From an uncultured Succinivibrionaceae bacterium (GTDB taxonomy: Bacteria > Pseudomonadota > Gammaproteobacteria > Enterobacterales > Succinivibrionaceae): DNA of 46,380 nt. Below, piece after piece: positions 1 to 8,836 of the stretch. The notes below the pieces were generated by a model. That model had not been told where the DNA came from, ran no database searches, and was given only the letters and a program-made list of their open reading frames with translations. A program made the translations under genes and the position numbers. How positions within the stretch are numbered: the first letter of the stretch is position 1; each line of letters begins with the position of its first letter. The DNA lies in the NCBI GenBank assembly GCA_944389865.1, contig CALXNX010000013.1:1-46380 (forward strand), given 5' to 3'.

Positions 1-6
1 AAAAAA

Positions 7-30
7 GAGCAGGTAGCCCTGCTCTGTTTT
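7..30 (+). terminator. Intrinsic terminator at the left edge
   Basis: A 7-bp stem (GAGCAGG / CCTGCTC) with loop TAGC is followed by TGTTTT and preceded by six A residues, so it could work in both directions. It probably ends a gene lying to the left of the window. Confidence 0.7.
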
Positions 31-283
31 CTAATGGTTAACCTAAAATTAAGGGAGCGACTTATTGGTCGCCCCCTCTCCTTGCCGTAACTTGATGAAG
101 GTGAAAGCAAGCATGACGGTCACTTCTGCGGCCCCGCGGGGATTTTACTGCTGCGACAGCAGCGCAGAGCGCAAGGCTGCGGCGGTATAATGCGGATCCA
201 GGGTTAACTAAGCCTGCTGCAAGGCTGAGAAATAAGGAAGCCTGAAAGCAGGGCGGATAAACTGAGATACTGAGGAGAATATT
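31..283. other. Intergenic region upstream of the LprI-like gene
   Basis: No convincing gene is seen. A minus-strand reading frame over 62-295 has no family features and is low in complexity. A perfect TATAAT at 186-191 on the plus strand could be the -10 element of the downstream gene, but no good -35 lies 16-18 bp upstream. Confidence 0.4.
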
Positions 284-721
284 ATGCTGAAGCATTGGCT
301 GCGCAGAGGATTTAAGGGGACGCAGGCCGCAGCAGCCGGCCTTGCTGCACTGCTGACTGTAAGCGCTGCGCAGGCGCAGGAGGAGGAATTAGCTCCGGGG
401 TTTGATCAATGCATGGAGGCCTCAGGCGGCGTGACCGCCAACATGTCCGCCTGCGCAGATGCGGCGTATCAATACTGGGATCAGCAGTTAAATCAGAACT
501 ACCGACAGGCCATGCAGAACTGCCAGAATACGGAAGATCCGGTTAAATGTCAGGCGTTGTTGAAAAAGTCAGAGCGTGCATGGGTGACCTACAAGGAAAG
601 TCTGGCTGATTATCTGATATTAAGTTGCGGCGGCAGCGCCATCGGCACCTTGGATCTGCTTAACATCAGCATCATGATGGCCGAAGAGACGAAGAAGCAG
701 GCGCGCTGCTTAGCGCAGTAA
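284..721 (+). CDS. Secreted LprI-like (DUF1311) protein
   Basis: The 145-residue product has an N-terminal signal peptide with a probable signal peptidase I site after AQA near residue 32, so it should act in the periplasm. The mature part fits the lysozyme-inhibitor LprI N-terminal (DUF1311) pattern: a C...Aa..YW.. start, a central helix ending in a K.SERAWVTYKE-type segment (residues 94-105) and evenly placed cysteines (43, 57, 80, 89, 115, 142) that probably form disulfides. Known LprI-like proteins inhibit lysozyme or are uncharacterised periplasmic proteins; the inhibitor role here is inferred only from family. The ATG at 284 follows a GAGGAG ribosome binding site. It is convergent with the macroglobulin gene and separated from it by a strong hairpin. 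Confidence 0.75.
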   Translation: MLKHWLRRGFKGTQAAAAGLAALLTVSAAQAQEEELAPGFDQCMEASGGVTANMSACADAAYQYWDQQLNQNYRQAMQNCQNTEDPVKCQALLKKSERAWVTYKESLADYLILSCGGSAIGTLDLLNISIMMAEETKKQARCLAQ

Positions 722-737
722 TGGGGTCAAGGCGCTG

Positions 738-769
738 AAAAAGCAGAGGCGGCTCCCGCCGCCTCTGCT
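738..769. terminator. Bidirectional terminator between convergent genes
   Basis: An 11-bp perfect stem (742-752 with 759-769) has a 6-nt loop. An A-run at 738-742 gives a U-tract on minus-strand transcripts, so it best serves the macroglobulin gene but sits correctly for both. Confidence 0.8.
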
Positions 770-792
770 CTTAAACTAAACCAAGCTTAAGC

Positions 793-3700
793 TCAGTTAA
801 TCTTAAAGCCCTCCTTAACAGCAGCTGTGCCGGCGCGCACTTCCGGGGCCTTGAGCAGCTGCAGGGAAGCAGGAGGCAGAGCCGCAGCTCCCGGATAGGC
901 TGCCCGCAGCAGATAGAGGCGGCACACTTCACTGCCCGGATACTGGCTGAATACGCCGACGTATTCAGTCTCCCCTAAGTTTTCACTTACGGGCCAGCTA
1001 ATCCCTTGGCGGCAGAGTTTTTCGGCGGTCTTACTTTCCACCTGCTGGGCAGACTCCAGGATAAAGCCCGAGGGGATCAGATCACGCAGCACCGCAGATC
1101 CCTGCGCTGCAGTCTGCAGCGCCCCCTGCAGTCTTACCAGTACGCGATCGTTGACCTTAAGCTGATATGGGGCCTTGAGCTCTTTACCCTCTAAGGTAAA
1201 GAGAGTCTTATTGAGCTTCATTCCCTGCGACATGGCTTCAGGCGCATCAGCGGGCAGCCCGAAGGCCGAGGTTAAGGCATAGCGCGGCTCTGCGCTCTGA
1301 TTGACGGCCTTGTAAGGCGGCAGACCGTCATGATCCATGAGCTCTGCAGCTGCCGGAGCGGTGAAGTCCGGCGTGACGGCGGCGGCTGCCTGCAGCATGG
1401 CCGCAAGTTCAGCTGCGCAGTAATATCCTTCAGGGCGCAGCTGCGCGGCCATGAGCTGCAGCACCTGTTCCCGCGCGGCGGCAAGCTTATCGCTCCCCGA
1501 TGCCGGGCACAGGGCCAAGAACATATAGCCGTCATGCACCAGGGTGCCGGTCTCAGTCGGCGCGAGCTCCTGCAGGCGCTGCAGCAGGCGGCTGCGCTCA
1601 CTGTTGTCGGCAGCCGCTGCCGGAAGGGCGTCCAGATCGGCCCGCACCTGAGCAAGTTCCTGCAGCGCAGCGGCGGCCTTTAACAGCATCTCCTGCTGCT
1701 GCGCGCTGTCGCCTGCGGCGGCAAAGCAGGCGCTTAAGTATAAGAAGGCCTGCACGCTCTGCGTGGTTGGAGCTGCGGCCAGATAGTAGAGATTAGACCG
1801 TGAGGCTTCAGAGTATTTAAGTTCAGTCAGCAGGGTTAAAGCCTGCGCGGCATCGCTGCCGCTGCGGCCGCTGCGCTCTAGGGCCTGCAGGGCGCGCTGC
1901 AGCACGCTGCCGCTTACTGCAAAGCCCTGAGCTTTAAGATCGCACAGCGCCTGCGTTACTAAGGCTGACGGATAAAGCGGACCGTCCCCGCCGTAATCGC
2001 TCCACAGACCGTCTGCACGCTGGGCAAAGGTGAGGGTATCTGCGATCTGCTGCACCTGCTCATTATAGGAGCTGCCGGCCTTGCTTAAGGCTAAGGCCTG
2101 CAGAGCCTGATCGGTGACGCTGTAGGGCTGCAGGGATGAAAGCTTATTGAGCTGCAGCGGCACGTTGATGCCCGGAAGCACGGAAAGCTCAGTGGCCGCT
2201 GCCTGCACGGAGGCAAGCTTGACGGGCAGCTGCACTTCCCGGCTTTGCCCGGGCTGCAGGTAATTTAAGGCGCTGACCAGCACCTCAGGATAAGGCGGCA
2301 GCACTTCCAAGGTATAAACGTCCTTAAAAGCAAAAGCCTTGCCTTCACCTGCGGCCTGATCTGCACTTTGCACCTGCACTTCTACCCTGCCAGGCCCGAA
2401 GGGTTGAGTTCTGTCCTCCTGCGCCTGCAGAGCGCTGAGTTTAAAGCTTACTGCCTGCGTACGGCCTAAGGCAGGGGAGAGCTCCTGCTGCGTCTGACAC
2501 TTCAAAGCGCCGCTGCAGCTGACGGTTACCTTAAAGGTCGGGGCGTCCGGCGCGGCTCCGATTTCCAGGTTGCGCACGCTTACCTGCGCCGTCAGCTCAT
2601 CGCCTGCGCGCATGAAGCGCGGCAGCGCGGCTGTGACCACGGCCCGATCACGCAGCTGCAGATCGCCCGTAAAGGCGCCGGCCCCCTCTGCAGAGGCGGC
2701 CAGGAACAGCACCTTGAGCCTGCCGTTAAACTGCGGCAGCTGCAGGCTCACCTGCGCTTTGCCGTCCGGCAGGGCAGTCAGCTGCGCTTTAAGCTTTCCC
2801 TGGTCAGCGTCGGCGTCTGCAGGCGAGCTGTTTAAGATCTCAGGGAGGTCGGTCTTTTCGCCGTTAATCAGCACCGGCGGCAGTGCCGCTGCAATCAGAT
2901 CGCGCGGAATGCTCTGCAGCGCCGCGAGGGCCTTGGCCAGCGCCATGGCTTCAGCATCAGCGCCGTAGCCCTGGGAGTAGGGATCGGCCGTATCAATTAA
3001 GCTTTGATAAGTATCGCGCACGGTTAAGGACAGGGCGTGCGGCGAGAAGAACTCCTCAAAAGGCGAGCTGAATTTGTAGTTCGTAAGACTCAGGATGCCT
3101 TCATCAACGATATATCCCATTAAGTAGTAAGGCTGATCTGTATGCCCGTCTATCGTGAAGGACACGTCCTCCTCCGGCCTTAAGATCTTTTCGGGAAGGT
3201 CAGCCGTGAGCTTTATTTCACGGGCCGCAGAGTCGGCGCTGATGCTGGCTATGCCGACGGCGCGCAGCATGCCTGCGGGCAGTTTTTCATGCGCAGCGTA
3301 GAGTGAGACTAAAGCTTTAACTCCTGGGGCGTACTCGTCCTTGAACTTAAAGCCCACGGTGTTGGTCCCTTCCTGCACTTCAAAGGGGATCTCCTCCAAG
3401 ACGCTCTGCTGCGCTAAGATGAGCGAACCGGTACCGCTGAAGGGACTTTCAAAGGTAAGCTTGACCTCATCGCCTTGCTTAAAGCTCACAGCTGCGGCAG
3501 GTGCTGCGGTCGGGGCCGGGGCATGGGTGGCGCTGACAAAGAGATCCAGCTCATCCGGGCCCTCACGGTCTAAGGCAAAGCGCTGCCCTAAGGCAAACTC
3601 AAAGCTGGTCTGCGCCTGATGATCGGCGCTGTTCACTTCAATCACATAGCTGCCGTCCCCTAAGCTTAAGGGCAGGGTGCTCTTGCCGTGATCTGCCTGC

Positions 3701-5847
3701 AGCAGGCCGGAGAGCAGCGGTCTTTTGAGCTCCTGACGGCGGTACTGCCACTGTCCGTACTCCAGGACATACTGATAATTAGTCAGGCGCTGATAGACGG
3801 TGTAATTAAGCTGTCCGGATAAGTTTTCGCCGGCAGTGTTCTTAAACACCACGTCAAGAGTGCTGTCAGGCAGCTGCCTGATGCCGATTAAGCCCGCGTT
3901 CACATCGGGATTTATCAGCTTAAAGGCGCTGCTTATCGCTGCGCTTTCAGCATTGAGATCCACTATTTCAGCATTAAGCCTGACAATCGCAGGATAGGGC
4001 AGCTGCGGCGCCTTAAATTTAAAGCCGGCCGCGCCGTTCTGATCGGTACGCTCAGGCTGGGTAAAGTCCAAGGGCAGCAGATCTGCGCTGCTCTGCGCCG
4101 GCCCGAAGTGATAATCGGCAAAGCCGGGCAGGGGCTTGCGGTCGGGCGTTAAAGTCATATTGCCGGTCACAGGCAGATCGGCCGCGGCGGCGCCGTAATT
4201 AAAGTCTGCCTGCAAAGTGACGGCATTGTCCGTCCCGGCGCGCAGCAGCTGCCCGGGCGTGAAGGCCTCAGCTGCCGCGCCTGCAGAGAGCGCGGTCTTT
4301 TTTAAGCGCTGTAAAAAGTCCTCAAGACCCGCCGTCGCGGCACTGGTCTTCAAGCTCAGAGTCGCCGGCACAAAGTCTGCAGTTTCAAAACGCAGGGTCT
4401 TTAAATAATGCTCGCCCTGCGTAAATTCCGCACGGTACTGCCCGCGGGCGGCGGCCTGAGATAACGGGAAGCTGACAAAGTAAGTGCCCAGCTGATTGCC
4501 GGCAAGCAGCTTAGTAAAAAGTTCCTGCCCCTGCGGTCCAAAGATTTTCACGCTCACCGGCGCGCTGCTGGCAGACCCTTTAAGATCGCGCACCAGCACC
4601 TGCAGATTTACGCTCTCCCCCGGGCGATAGATCCCGCGCCCTGTCGAGGCATACACCATTAAAGGACCGGTGACGGCGGGATTGACCTCAGCTTCAGTTA
4701 AATTGAGCGCGCCTCCTGATAAGGGCAGCAGGGCCGCATCGCCGTCCGCGCTCTGCGCCAGCACGGCCATGGGCTGATCGGCCCCTTCACCGAGCAAGGC
4801 CTCCTGCGGGAAGGCCGCTGCTCCCTGCTTGTCGGTAACTGCGGTGCCTAAGATGCGGTTGGCCTTGGAGAGCAGGGTGAGCGTAATGTCTTCAGAGGGC
4901 TGCGCCGAGCGCAGCGAGCGCACGGACAGATAGAGATTGTCGCCCTCGTAAGCGGTGAGCATCAGATCGCTTAAATTGATAAGCTTCACCGCAAAGGCCT
5001 TGTCGGTCTGATGCAGGGCATAAAGATCGCTCTGTACGGATTTATCATCGCCAGGGAGGTTCAGGTTTAAGGTCGGATCTTTAACTAAGGCCAGAACCAG
5101 GCCCTCAAAGGGGGCCGCGGATAAGGATTCGGCTGATGAAGTGAGCTTTTTGCGATCGATAAGCTGACTTAAGTCCACCCGTGTTGTCACAACGGCATCA
5201 GCCTCGCGTTTTAAGCTGAGCTTTTCATGGGCGATTAACGATCCGTGATGCTGAATTAAATCAATGGCCTGATAGGTCTGCAGATTATCCTGCAGGAGCA
5301 GATTTAAGTTTAGAGAGCTCAGATCGCGCAGGCTTAAAGCATACAGATAGAGATCAGCTGCGGTTAAATTGGTGCTGAAAAGCTCAATAAAAGGATGGGC
5401 TGACAGCGGCAGCCTGCTGCCGGCTTTAAAGGACAACTGCTCATGAGCCGCCGGGATAGTGACGGCGCTCTTATAGTCCTCTGCAAGCTGAGAGCCTGCA
5501 GAGGGCAGTCCTGCCTTCAGCACCAGCTCATAGCTCTGCCCATGCACAAGGCCTGAGGCGCAGATCTCATTGTCACCTAGGCTCACGGCCGCCTCGATGA
5601 TTTTGCCCTCCTGCAGCACCTGCACAAAGTTCTCGGCCCCTAAGGACGGGTTTTCAGTCAGTGCAACGCAGGCAGATGCCGGCAGCTGATTGGCGTAAAT
5701 CAGCGTGCGGCCGGCCTCCACCGCCTGCGCGGGGCTGAGAGCGCAGCAGGCCAGCGCGCTTGCTGCAGCTAAGGTCTTGAGCACAGCAGGCTGGAGCGCA
5801 GGGGGAGGATTTACTGCGATTTTTATGGTTCTTATCTTCGCGGGCAT
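793..5847 (-). CDS. Alpha-2-macroglobulin family protein lacking the thioester cysteine
   Basis: This 1684-residue protein has a basic N-terminus, a hydrophobic segment and a likely signal peptidase site after SPAQA (about residue 42). An upstream ALAC could act as a weak lipobox, so periplasmic-soluble versus lipoprotein is open. Macroglobulin (MG) domains follow; the hallmark TGRGIYRPGESV segment near residues 403-414 and the large C-terminal helical thioester-domain-like part after residue 1230 place it with YfhM/YfaS-type bacterial macroglobulins. At the thioester site (usual form PYGCLEQ) it has PYSVTDQ at residues 1241-1247, so the cysteine is absent and covalent trapping of proteases is not expected. 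YfaS-type paralogues in enterobacteria also lack it. No pbpC (the usual partner of thioester-containing YfhM) is adjacent. The ATG has AAGGAGAT eight bases upstream. Family call is sure; function as a protease trap or envelope protection factor is inferred. Confidence 0.9.
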   Translation of the reverse strand: MPAKIRTIKIAVNPPPALQPAVLKTLAAASALACCALSPAQAVEAGRTLIYANQLPASACVALTENPSLGAENFVQVLQEGKIIEAAVSLGDNEICASGLVHGQSYELVLKAGLPSAGSQLAEDYKSAVTIPAAHEQLSFKAGSRLPLSAHPFIELFSTNLTAADLYLYALSLRDLSSLNLNLLLQDNLQTYQAIDLIQHHGSLIAHEKLSLKREADAVVTTRVDLSQLIDRKKLTSSAESLSAAPFEGLVLALVKDPTLNLNLPGDDKSVQSDLYALHQTDKAFAVKLINLSDLMLTAYEGDNLYLSVRSLRSAQPSEDITLTLLSKANRILGTAVTDKQGAAAFPQEALLGEGADQPMAVLAQSADGDAALLPLSGGALNLTEAEVNPAVTGPLMVYASTGRGIYRPGESVNLQVLVRDLKGSASSAPVSVKIFGPQGQELFTKLLAGNQLGTYFVSFPLSQAAARGQYRAEFTQGEHYLKTLRFETADFVPATLSLKTSAATAGLEDFLQRLKKTALSAGAAAEAFTPGQLLRAGTDNAVTLQADFNYGAAAADLPVTGNMTLTPDRKPLPGFADYHFGPAQSSADLLPLDFTQPERTDQNGAAGFKFKAPQLPYPAIVRLNAEIVDLNAESAAISSAFKLINPDVNAGLIGIRQLPDSTLDVVFKNTAGENLSGQLNYTVYQRLTNYQYVLEYGQWQYRRQELKRPLLSGLLQADHGKSTLPLSLGDGSYVIEVNSADHQAQTSFEFALGQRFALDREGPDELDLFVSATHAPAPTAAPAAAVSFKQGDEVKLTFESPFSGTGSLILAQQSVLEEIPFEVQEGTNTVGFKFKDEYAPGVKALVSLYAAHEKLPAGMLRAVGIASISADSAAREIKLTADLPEKILRPEEDVSFTIDGHTDQPYYLMGYIVDEGILSLTNYKFSSPFEEFFSPHALSLTVRDTYQSLIDTADPYSQGYGADAEAMALAKALAALQSIPRDLIAAALPPVLINGEKTDLPEILNSSPADADADQGKLKAQLTALPDGKAQVSLQLPQFNGRLKVLFLAASAEGAGAFTGDLQLRDRAVVTAALPRFMRAGDELTAQVSVRNLEIGAAPDAPTFKVTVSCSGALKCQTQQELSPALGRTQAVSFKLSALQAQEDRTQPFGPGRVEVQVQSADQAAGEGKAFAFKDVYTLEVLPPYPEVLVSALNYLQPGQSREVQLPVKLASVQAAATELSVLPGINVPLQLNKLSSLQPYSVTDQALQALALSKAGSSYNEQVQQIADTLTFAQRADGLWSDYGGDGPLYPSALVTQALCDLKAQGFAVSGSVLQRALQALERSGRSGSDAAQALTLLTELKYSEASRSNLYYLAAAPTTQSVQAFLYLSACFAAAGDSAQQQEMLLKAAAALQELAQVRADLDALPAAAADNSERSRLLQRLQELAPTETGTLVHDGYMFLALCPASGSDKLAAAREQVLQLMAAQLRPEGYYCAAELAAMLQAAAAVTPDFTAPAAAELMDHDGLPPYKAVNQSAEPRYALTSAFGLPADAPEAMSQGMKLNKTLFTLEGKELKAPYQLKVNDRVLVRLQGALQTAAQGSAVLRDLIPSGFILESAQQVESKTAEKLCRQGISWPVSENLGETEYVGVFSQYPGSEVCRLYLLRAAYPGAAALPPASLQLLKAPEVRAGTAAVKEGFKIN

Positions 5848-5899
5848 GAAACGATCTCCTTATTGGGCGCGGACTGCCGCGGACATTTGCGGCTGCGCC

Positions 5900-5928
5900 T
5901 TGATTTTCACAGCTTGTGTCATTAATCT
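5900..5928 (+). promoter_or_regulatory. Sigma-70 promoter for dgkA
   Basis: On the plus strand TTGATT (5900-5905) is separated by 17 bp from TAATCT (5923-5928). Its -10 overlaps the -10 of the divergent macroglobulin promoter. Confidence 0.5.
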
Positions 5929-5952
5929 AGCTGGGATCGCAATGCAGTACAA
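5924..5952 (-). promoter_or_regulatory. Sigma-70 promoter for the macroglobulin gene
   Basis: On the minus strand TTGTAC (5947-5952) is separated by 17 bp from TAGATT (5924-5929). It lies 77 bp before the start codon. Confidence 0.55.
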
Positions 5953-5994
5953 GCTGTTTTCTGATTGCGCGCCTAATTTTGAGGAGCAGATCTA

Positions 5995-6384
5995 ATGGCC
6001 AAGCCGGGTAAGAGCGGATTGAAAAGAATTATCGATGCCGCGTACTACAGTAAAAAAGGGCTGCAGGCAGGCTTAAAACATGAAGCTGCCTTAAGGCAGG
6101 AGCTGTGCTTAGCGCTGCCCTTAACCATTATCGCTTTTTTTGTCGGCAACAGCGCTGTACAGGTCCTGCTGCTCATTCTGCTGCCATGGCTGACCTTTAC
6201 CGCTGAGATCTTAAACTCTGCTATCGAGGCGGTAGTTGATCGCATCGGCGATGAATATCACGAGCTTTCCGGCCGCGCTAAGGATTTAGGCTCCGCCTGC
6301 GTGTTCATCATGCTCATGCTTACCGTTTTCGTGTGGACAGTGATCATCGGTGAGAACGCCGGCTGGTGGAGTTTCGGCTCTTAA
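5995..6384 (+). CDS. dgkA: Diacylglycerol kinase
   Basis: This is a small integral inner-membrane kinase that phosphorylates diacylglycerol to phosphatidic acid, recycling lipid left by envelope glycan and osmoregulated glucan synthesis. Its 129 residues match the usual ~122. The N-terminal amphipathic helix with conserved E30 and E36 is followed by three membrane helices (about 39-53, 55-72, 101-118). The active-site block E71-I-L-N74-S-A-I-E78 and the following VVDR are intact. A GAGGAG ribosome site precedes the ATG. It is divergent from the macroglobulin gene and followed after 20 bp by tadA, so the two may be cotranscribed. Confidence 0.95.
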   Translation: MAKPGKSGLKRIIDAAYYSKKGLQAGLKHEAALRQELCLALPLTIIAFFVGNSAVQVLLLILLPWLTFTAEILNSAIEAVVDRIGDEYHELSGRAKDLGSACVFIMLMLTVFVWTVIIGENAGWWSFGS

Positions 6385-6404
6385 GCTGTAAGATGTGACT
6401 GCAT

Positions 6405-7088
6405 ATGAGTGCCGGCATGACGGATAAAAACGACTCCATCATCAATACTAAGCTTCAGGATGCGGTGCTTTATGAAGCTCCGCTGCCTGAAAACAGCAGC
6501 GGCAGTGCAGGTTTGATTACGCCGCCTGCTGACGCTGCGCAGGAGGAGCGCGACGTTTTTTACATGCGCCTTGCCATGGCGCAGGCGCGGCTGGCCGCTT
6601 CCATGTCGGAGATCCCGGTGGGGGCAGTGATCGTGGATCCTTCCGGGGCCGTGATTGCGCAGGGGTGCAATCGTACCTTAACCAATCATGATCCGTCAGC
6701 ACACGCGGAGATGCTCGCTTTAAGGCAGGCCGGCATCCTGCAGGCGCGCTATCGCTTAACTGATCTGACTTTATATGTGACCCTGGAGCCCTGCATCATG
6801 TGTGTGGGGGCTTTAATTCATGCCCGCGTTAAAAGGGTAGTCTTTGGAGCCTATGATCCTAAGACCGGAGCCTGCGGATCGATGTTTGCCTTAATGGGCG
6901 ATAAAAGACACAATCATCGCATTGAGGTCAAAGGCGGGGTGCTGTATCCGGAGTGTGCGGCCATGCTGCAGCGCTTTTTTAAAGAACGCCGCAAGCTGCT
7001 AAAGGCCAAAAAGCTCAGCCCGTCGGCCTTAAGCGCGGTCAAGCAGGGGCATCCGGTTAAGGGCGCAAGGAGATCTGAAGATGCCTAA
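6405..7088 (+). CDS. tadA: tRNA-specific adenosine deaminase with N- and C-terminal extensions
   Basis: TadA converts A34 to inosine in tRNA-Arg(ACG), allowing wobble decoding. The cytidine-deaminase fold is complete: zinc ligand H100 and proton shuttle E102 in the HAE motif, and zinc ligands C130 and C133 in PCIMC. The core begins near residue 48 (ERDVFYMRLAMAQA). Upstream lies a 47-residue polar leader, and the C-terminal tail after about residue 190 is basic (KERRKLLKAKK). The protein is therefore 227 residues against about 167 in E. coli. No strong ribosome site precedes the ATGs at 6405 or 6417, so the N-terminus is uncertain and translation may be coupled to dgkA. Confidence 0.93.
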   Translation: MSAGMTDKNDSIINTKLQDAVLYEAPLPENSSGSAGLITPPADAAQEERDVFYMRLAMAQARLAASMSEIPVGAVIVDPSGAVIAQGCNRTLTNHDPSAHAEMLALRQAGILQARYRLTDLTLYVTLEPCIMCVGALIHARVKRVVFGAYDPKTGACGSMFALMGDKRHNHRIEVKGGVLYPECAAMLQRFFKERRKLLKAKKLSPSALSAVKQGHPVKGARRSEDA

Positions 7089-7534
7089 AACTCAGAATTC
7101 GTTTTTATTCGTGCGCTGATTTGCTGTCCTCATGTTTTTGTTTCTGTTCCTGTAAATAAGCGCCTCGATACTTGCCGCCTACATACCCGGCAATAAGGAA
7201 GGCCAGACATTTAACCAAGGCAGTATGCAGTGCACCAGCACGATTACATGACCAATCGTTCCGGCCAGGAAAGGATTTCCATGAGTCGTGCGCAAAATGC
7301 CGGCACAACTTAGTGTCCAGAATGAATCATCTACTTTATAGCAGATCTGCCCCTTACCTGCTGCGCCGCGTATGGGCAAATTGCGCAATCCTGAATCCGC
7401 CGCACAGCTTTTTGCTTTGGCCTCATTTATAATCAGCTGCAGATAAAGAATTTAATTTGCTGCAGGCCTCCTGCCTGCGCGCATAAAGGCATTGCATACG
7501 CTCCCGACAGATGATCTGCCGGGCTAAGGAGTGA
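7089..7534. other. 446-bp stretch with no intact gene, possible membrane-protein relic
   Basis: Neither strand has a credible complete gene. On the minus strand, two overlapping frames at 7179-7388 and 7105-7308 each carry a hydrophobic stretch (GTIGHVIVLVHC in one, CLAFLIAGYVGGKYRG in the other, followed by a charged Gln/Lys tail). Joined by one frameshift near 7190-7250 they would make a small membrane protein. The upstream end of the first frame has no ATG or ribosome site. The last ~30 bp (near 7512-7530) contain the ribosome site of the next gene. Confidence 0.35.
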
Positions 7535-8761
7535 ATGGTGAAAACCCGTAATCAGATCAGGACCGAGACTAATCAGTACTACAGCTCTCATATCACCAAG
7601 TGGCTGCGCGAGCACGTGCAGCAGGGTTCCGGCGAGCCGCAGGGCTTTCCGTTAAATCTGTATTTAGGGGCTCCGACGCGCGATGAGGACGTGGCCGCTG
7701 ATAAAGAGGCCTTTAAGAAATTCTGTGAGGATTGGCAGCAGCCGGTCCCGGCGGGTCATGTCGAGTTTTTAGCTAAAGCCTACCCGGAGCTCGGTACGCT
7801 GCAGGTGCCGATTCACTTAGTGTTTGATACCTTAGCGGATCTGGCCTCATGGGCCGGACATTTGGTCGAGTATCATTCCGCCATTTCCAAGCTCGATACC
7901 GTGAAGAAAGAGTGCCCGGAGCTTATAGACAGCGCCATTGAGATCATTGCGGCGCTCTCCAATTTAGCGGAGGACGATTTCGGCAGATTCTTAGCGGTGT
8001 CCAAGTGGCTTATTGCGCATCCGGACAGTCATGCCTTCATCCGTCAGATCCCGGTGCGCGGCGTGGATACCCGCTGGTTTGAAATCCACCGTCATCTGCT
8101 GCTCGATTTCCTGCGCACGCCCTTAAAGCTCGATCCGCGCCGCTTTGACCTGCTGCAGCTGGGCCTGCAGCCGCCGCCTCAGCTGGTGACCATGCGCATC
8201 CTCGATCATGTGCTGCGCGGGCGCACCGGCGGACTGTCTTTTCTGGCCTCTGATGTCAATGATTTAGAGAAGCTGAATTTAAAGCCGCATCGCGTGATCT
8301 TCATTGACGATATACAGACCGCGCTGTCACTGCCGGATATCCCGGGGGCAGTGGCGATCATTACGCCGACCTCCCATGTCGGAGCCGTGGCGGGGATCTC
8401 CTGGGTGGCCAATGCCCGCTGTCAGTATGTCGGCAGCATCGACAAGCGCTCCTTTGCGCTGCTGCACAATTTAAGACTTTATCTGCCGGCCCTGGAGAAT
8501 ATGATCTTAAAGGAAGATATATTCTTTGCCGCGCGCGATCTCTGGACTGATGATGACAACACCAGCTTCAGCGGCAATTTAAGCGCCTTAACTGAAGAGG
8601 AAGCCTTCTTCTACAGAAGCCTTGCTGAAGGCGCGTACGGCGCGTGCAGACGCCTGGATTTAGAGCGCATCCCGCTGCCGGTGATCCTGCAGGCTTTGGG
8701 CGTCAAGACCTCCGAGGAGGAGGCTGCCTCTGAGTTTGCATCCTTAAAAGAGCAGGAATAA
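7535..8761 (+). CDS. Solitary JetD-like (DUF3322-DUF2220) protein with altered Toprim residues
   Basis: The 408-residue protein has the architecture of JetD, the Toprim nuclease subunit of Wadjet plasmid-defence complexes. An N-terminal DUF3322-like half (KWL at 22-24, FP at 38-39) is followed by the family hallmark IPVRGVDTRWFEIHRHLLLD (residues 172-191), then a DUF2220/Toprim half (about 250-340) and the C-terminal LTEEEAFFYRSLAEG helix (352-366). In active relatives the Toprim part has a Glu-Asn pair and a GDID motif; here these positions read DD (258-259) and GSID (300-303), and the usual LMD segment reads LKE. Nuclease activity is therefore doubtful. No JetA, JetB or JetC gene is adjacent. 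The AAGGAG ribosome site is strong. Family call is by remembered pattern; the role of this solitary form is unknown. Confidence 0.75.
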   Translation: MVKTRNQIRTETNQYYSSHITKWLREHVQQGSGEPQGFPLNLYLGAPTRDEDVAADKEAFKKFCEDWQQPVPAGHVEFLAKAYPELGTLQVPIHLVFDTLADLASWAGHLVEYHSAISKLDTVKKECPELIDSAIEIIAALSNLAEDDFGRFLAVSKWLIAHPDSHAFIRQIPVRGVDTRWFEIHRHLLLDFLRTPLKLDPRRFDLLQLGLQPPPQLVTMRILDHVLRGRTGGLSFLASDVNDLEKLNLKPHRVIFIDDIQTALSLPDIPGAVAIITPTSHVGAVAGISWVANARCQYVGSIDKRSFALLHNLRLYLPALENMILKEDIFFAARDLWTDDDNTSFSGNLSALTEEEAFFYRSLAEGAYGACRRLDLERIPLPVILQALGVKTSEEEAASEFASLKEQE

Positions 8762-8836
8762 GGGCAGCTGCAGGCCTTCGCTGCAGCGGTTTAACTTAGA
8801 CCAGCGCAGCGGTGGGCTTAAGCTCAGCCGCCGCTC

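Noticed and set aside
1272-1655. Arg/Cys-rich minus-strand frame inside the macroglobulin gene
   Set aside because: It lies in another frame of a clear long gene, has biased composition from GC-rich codons and no ribosome site.
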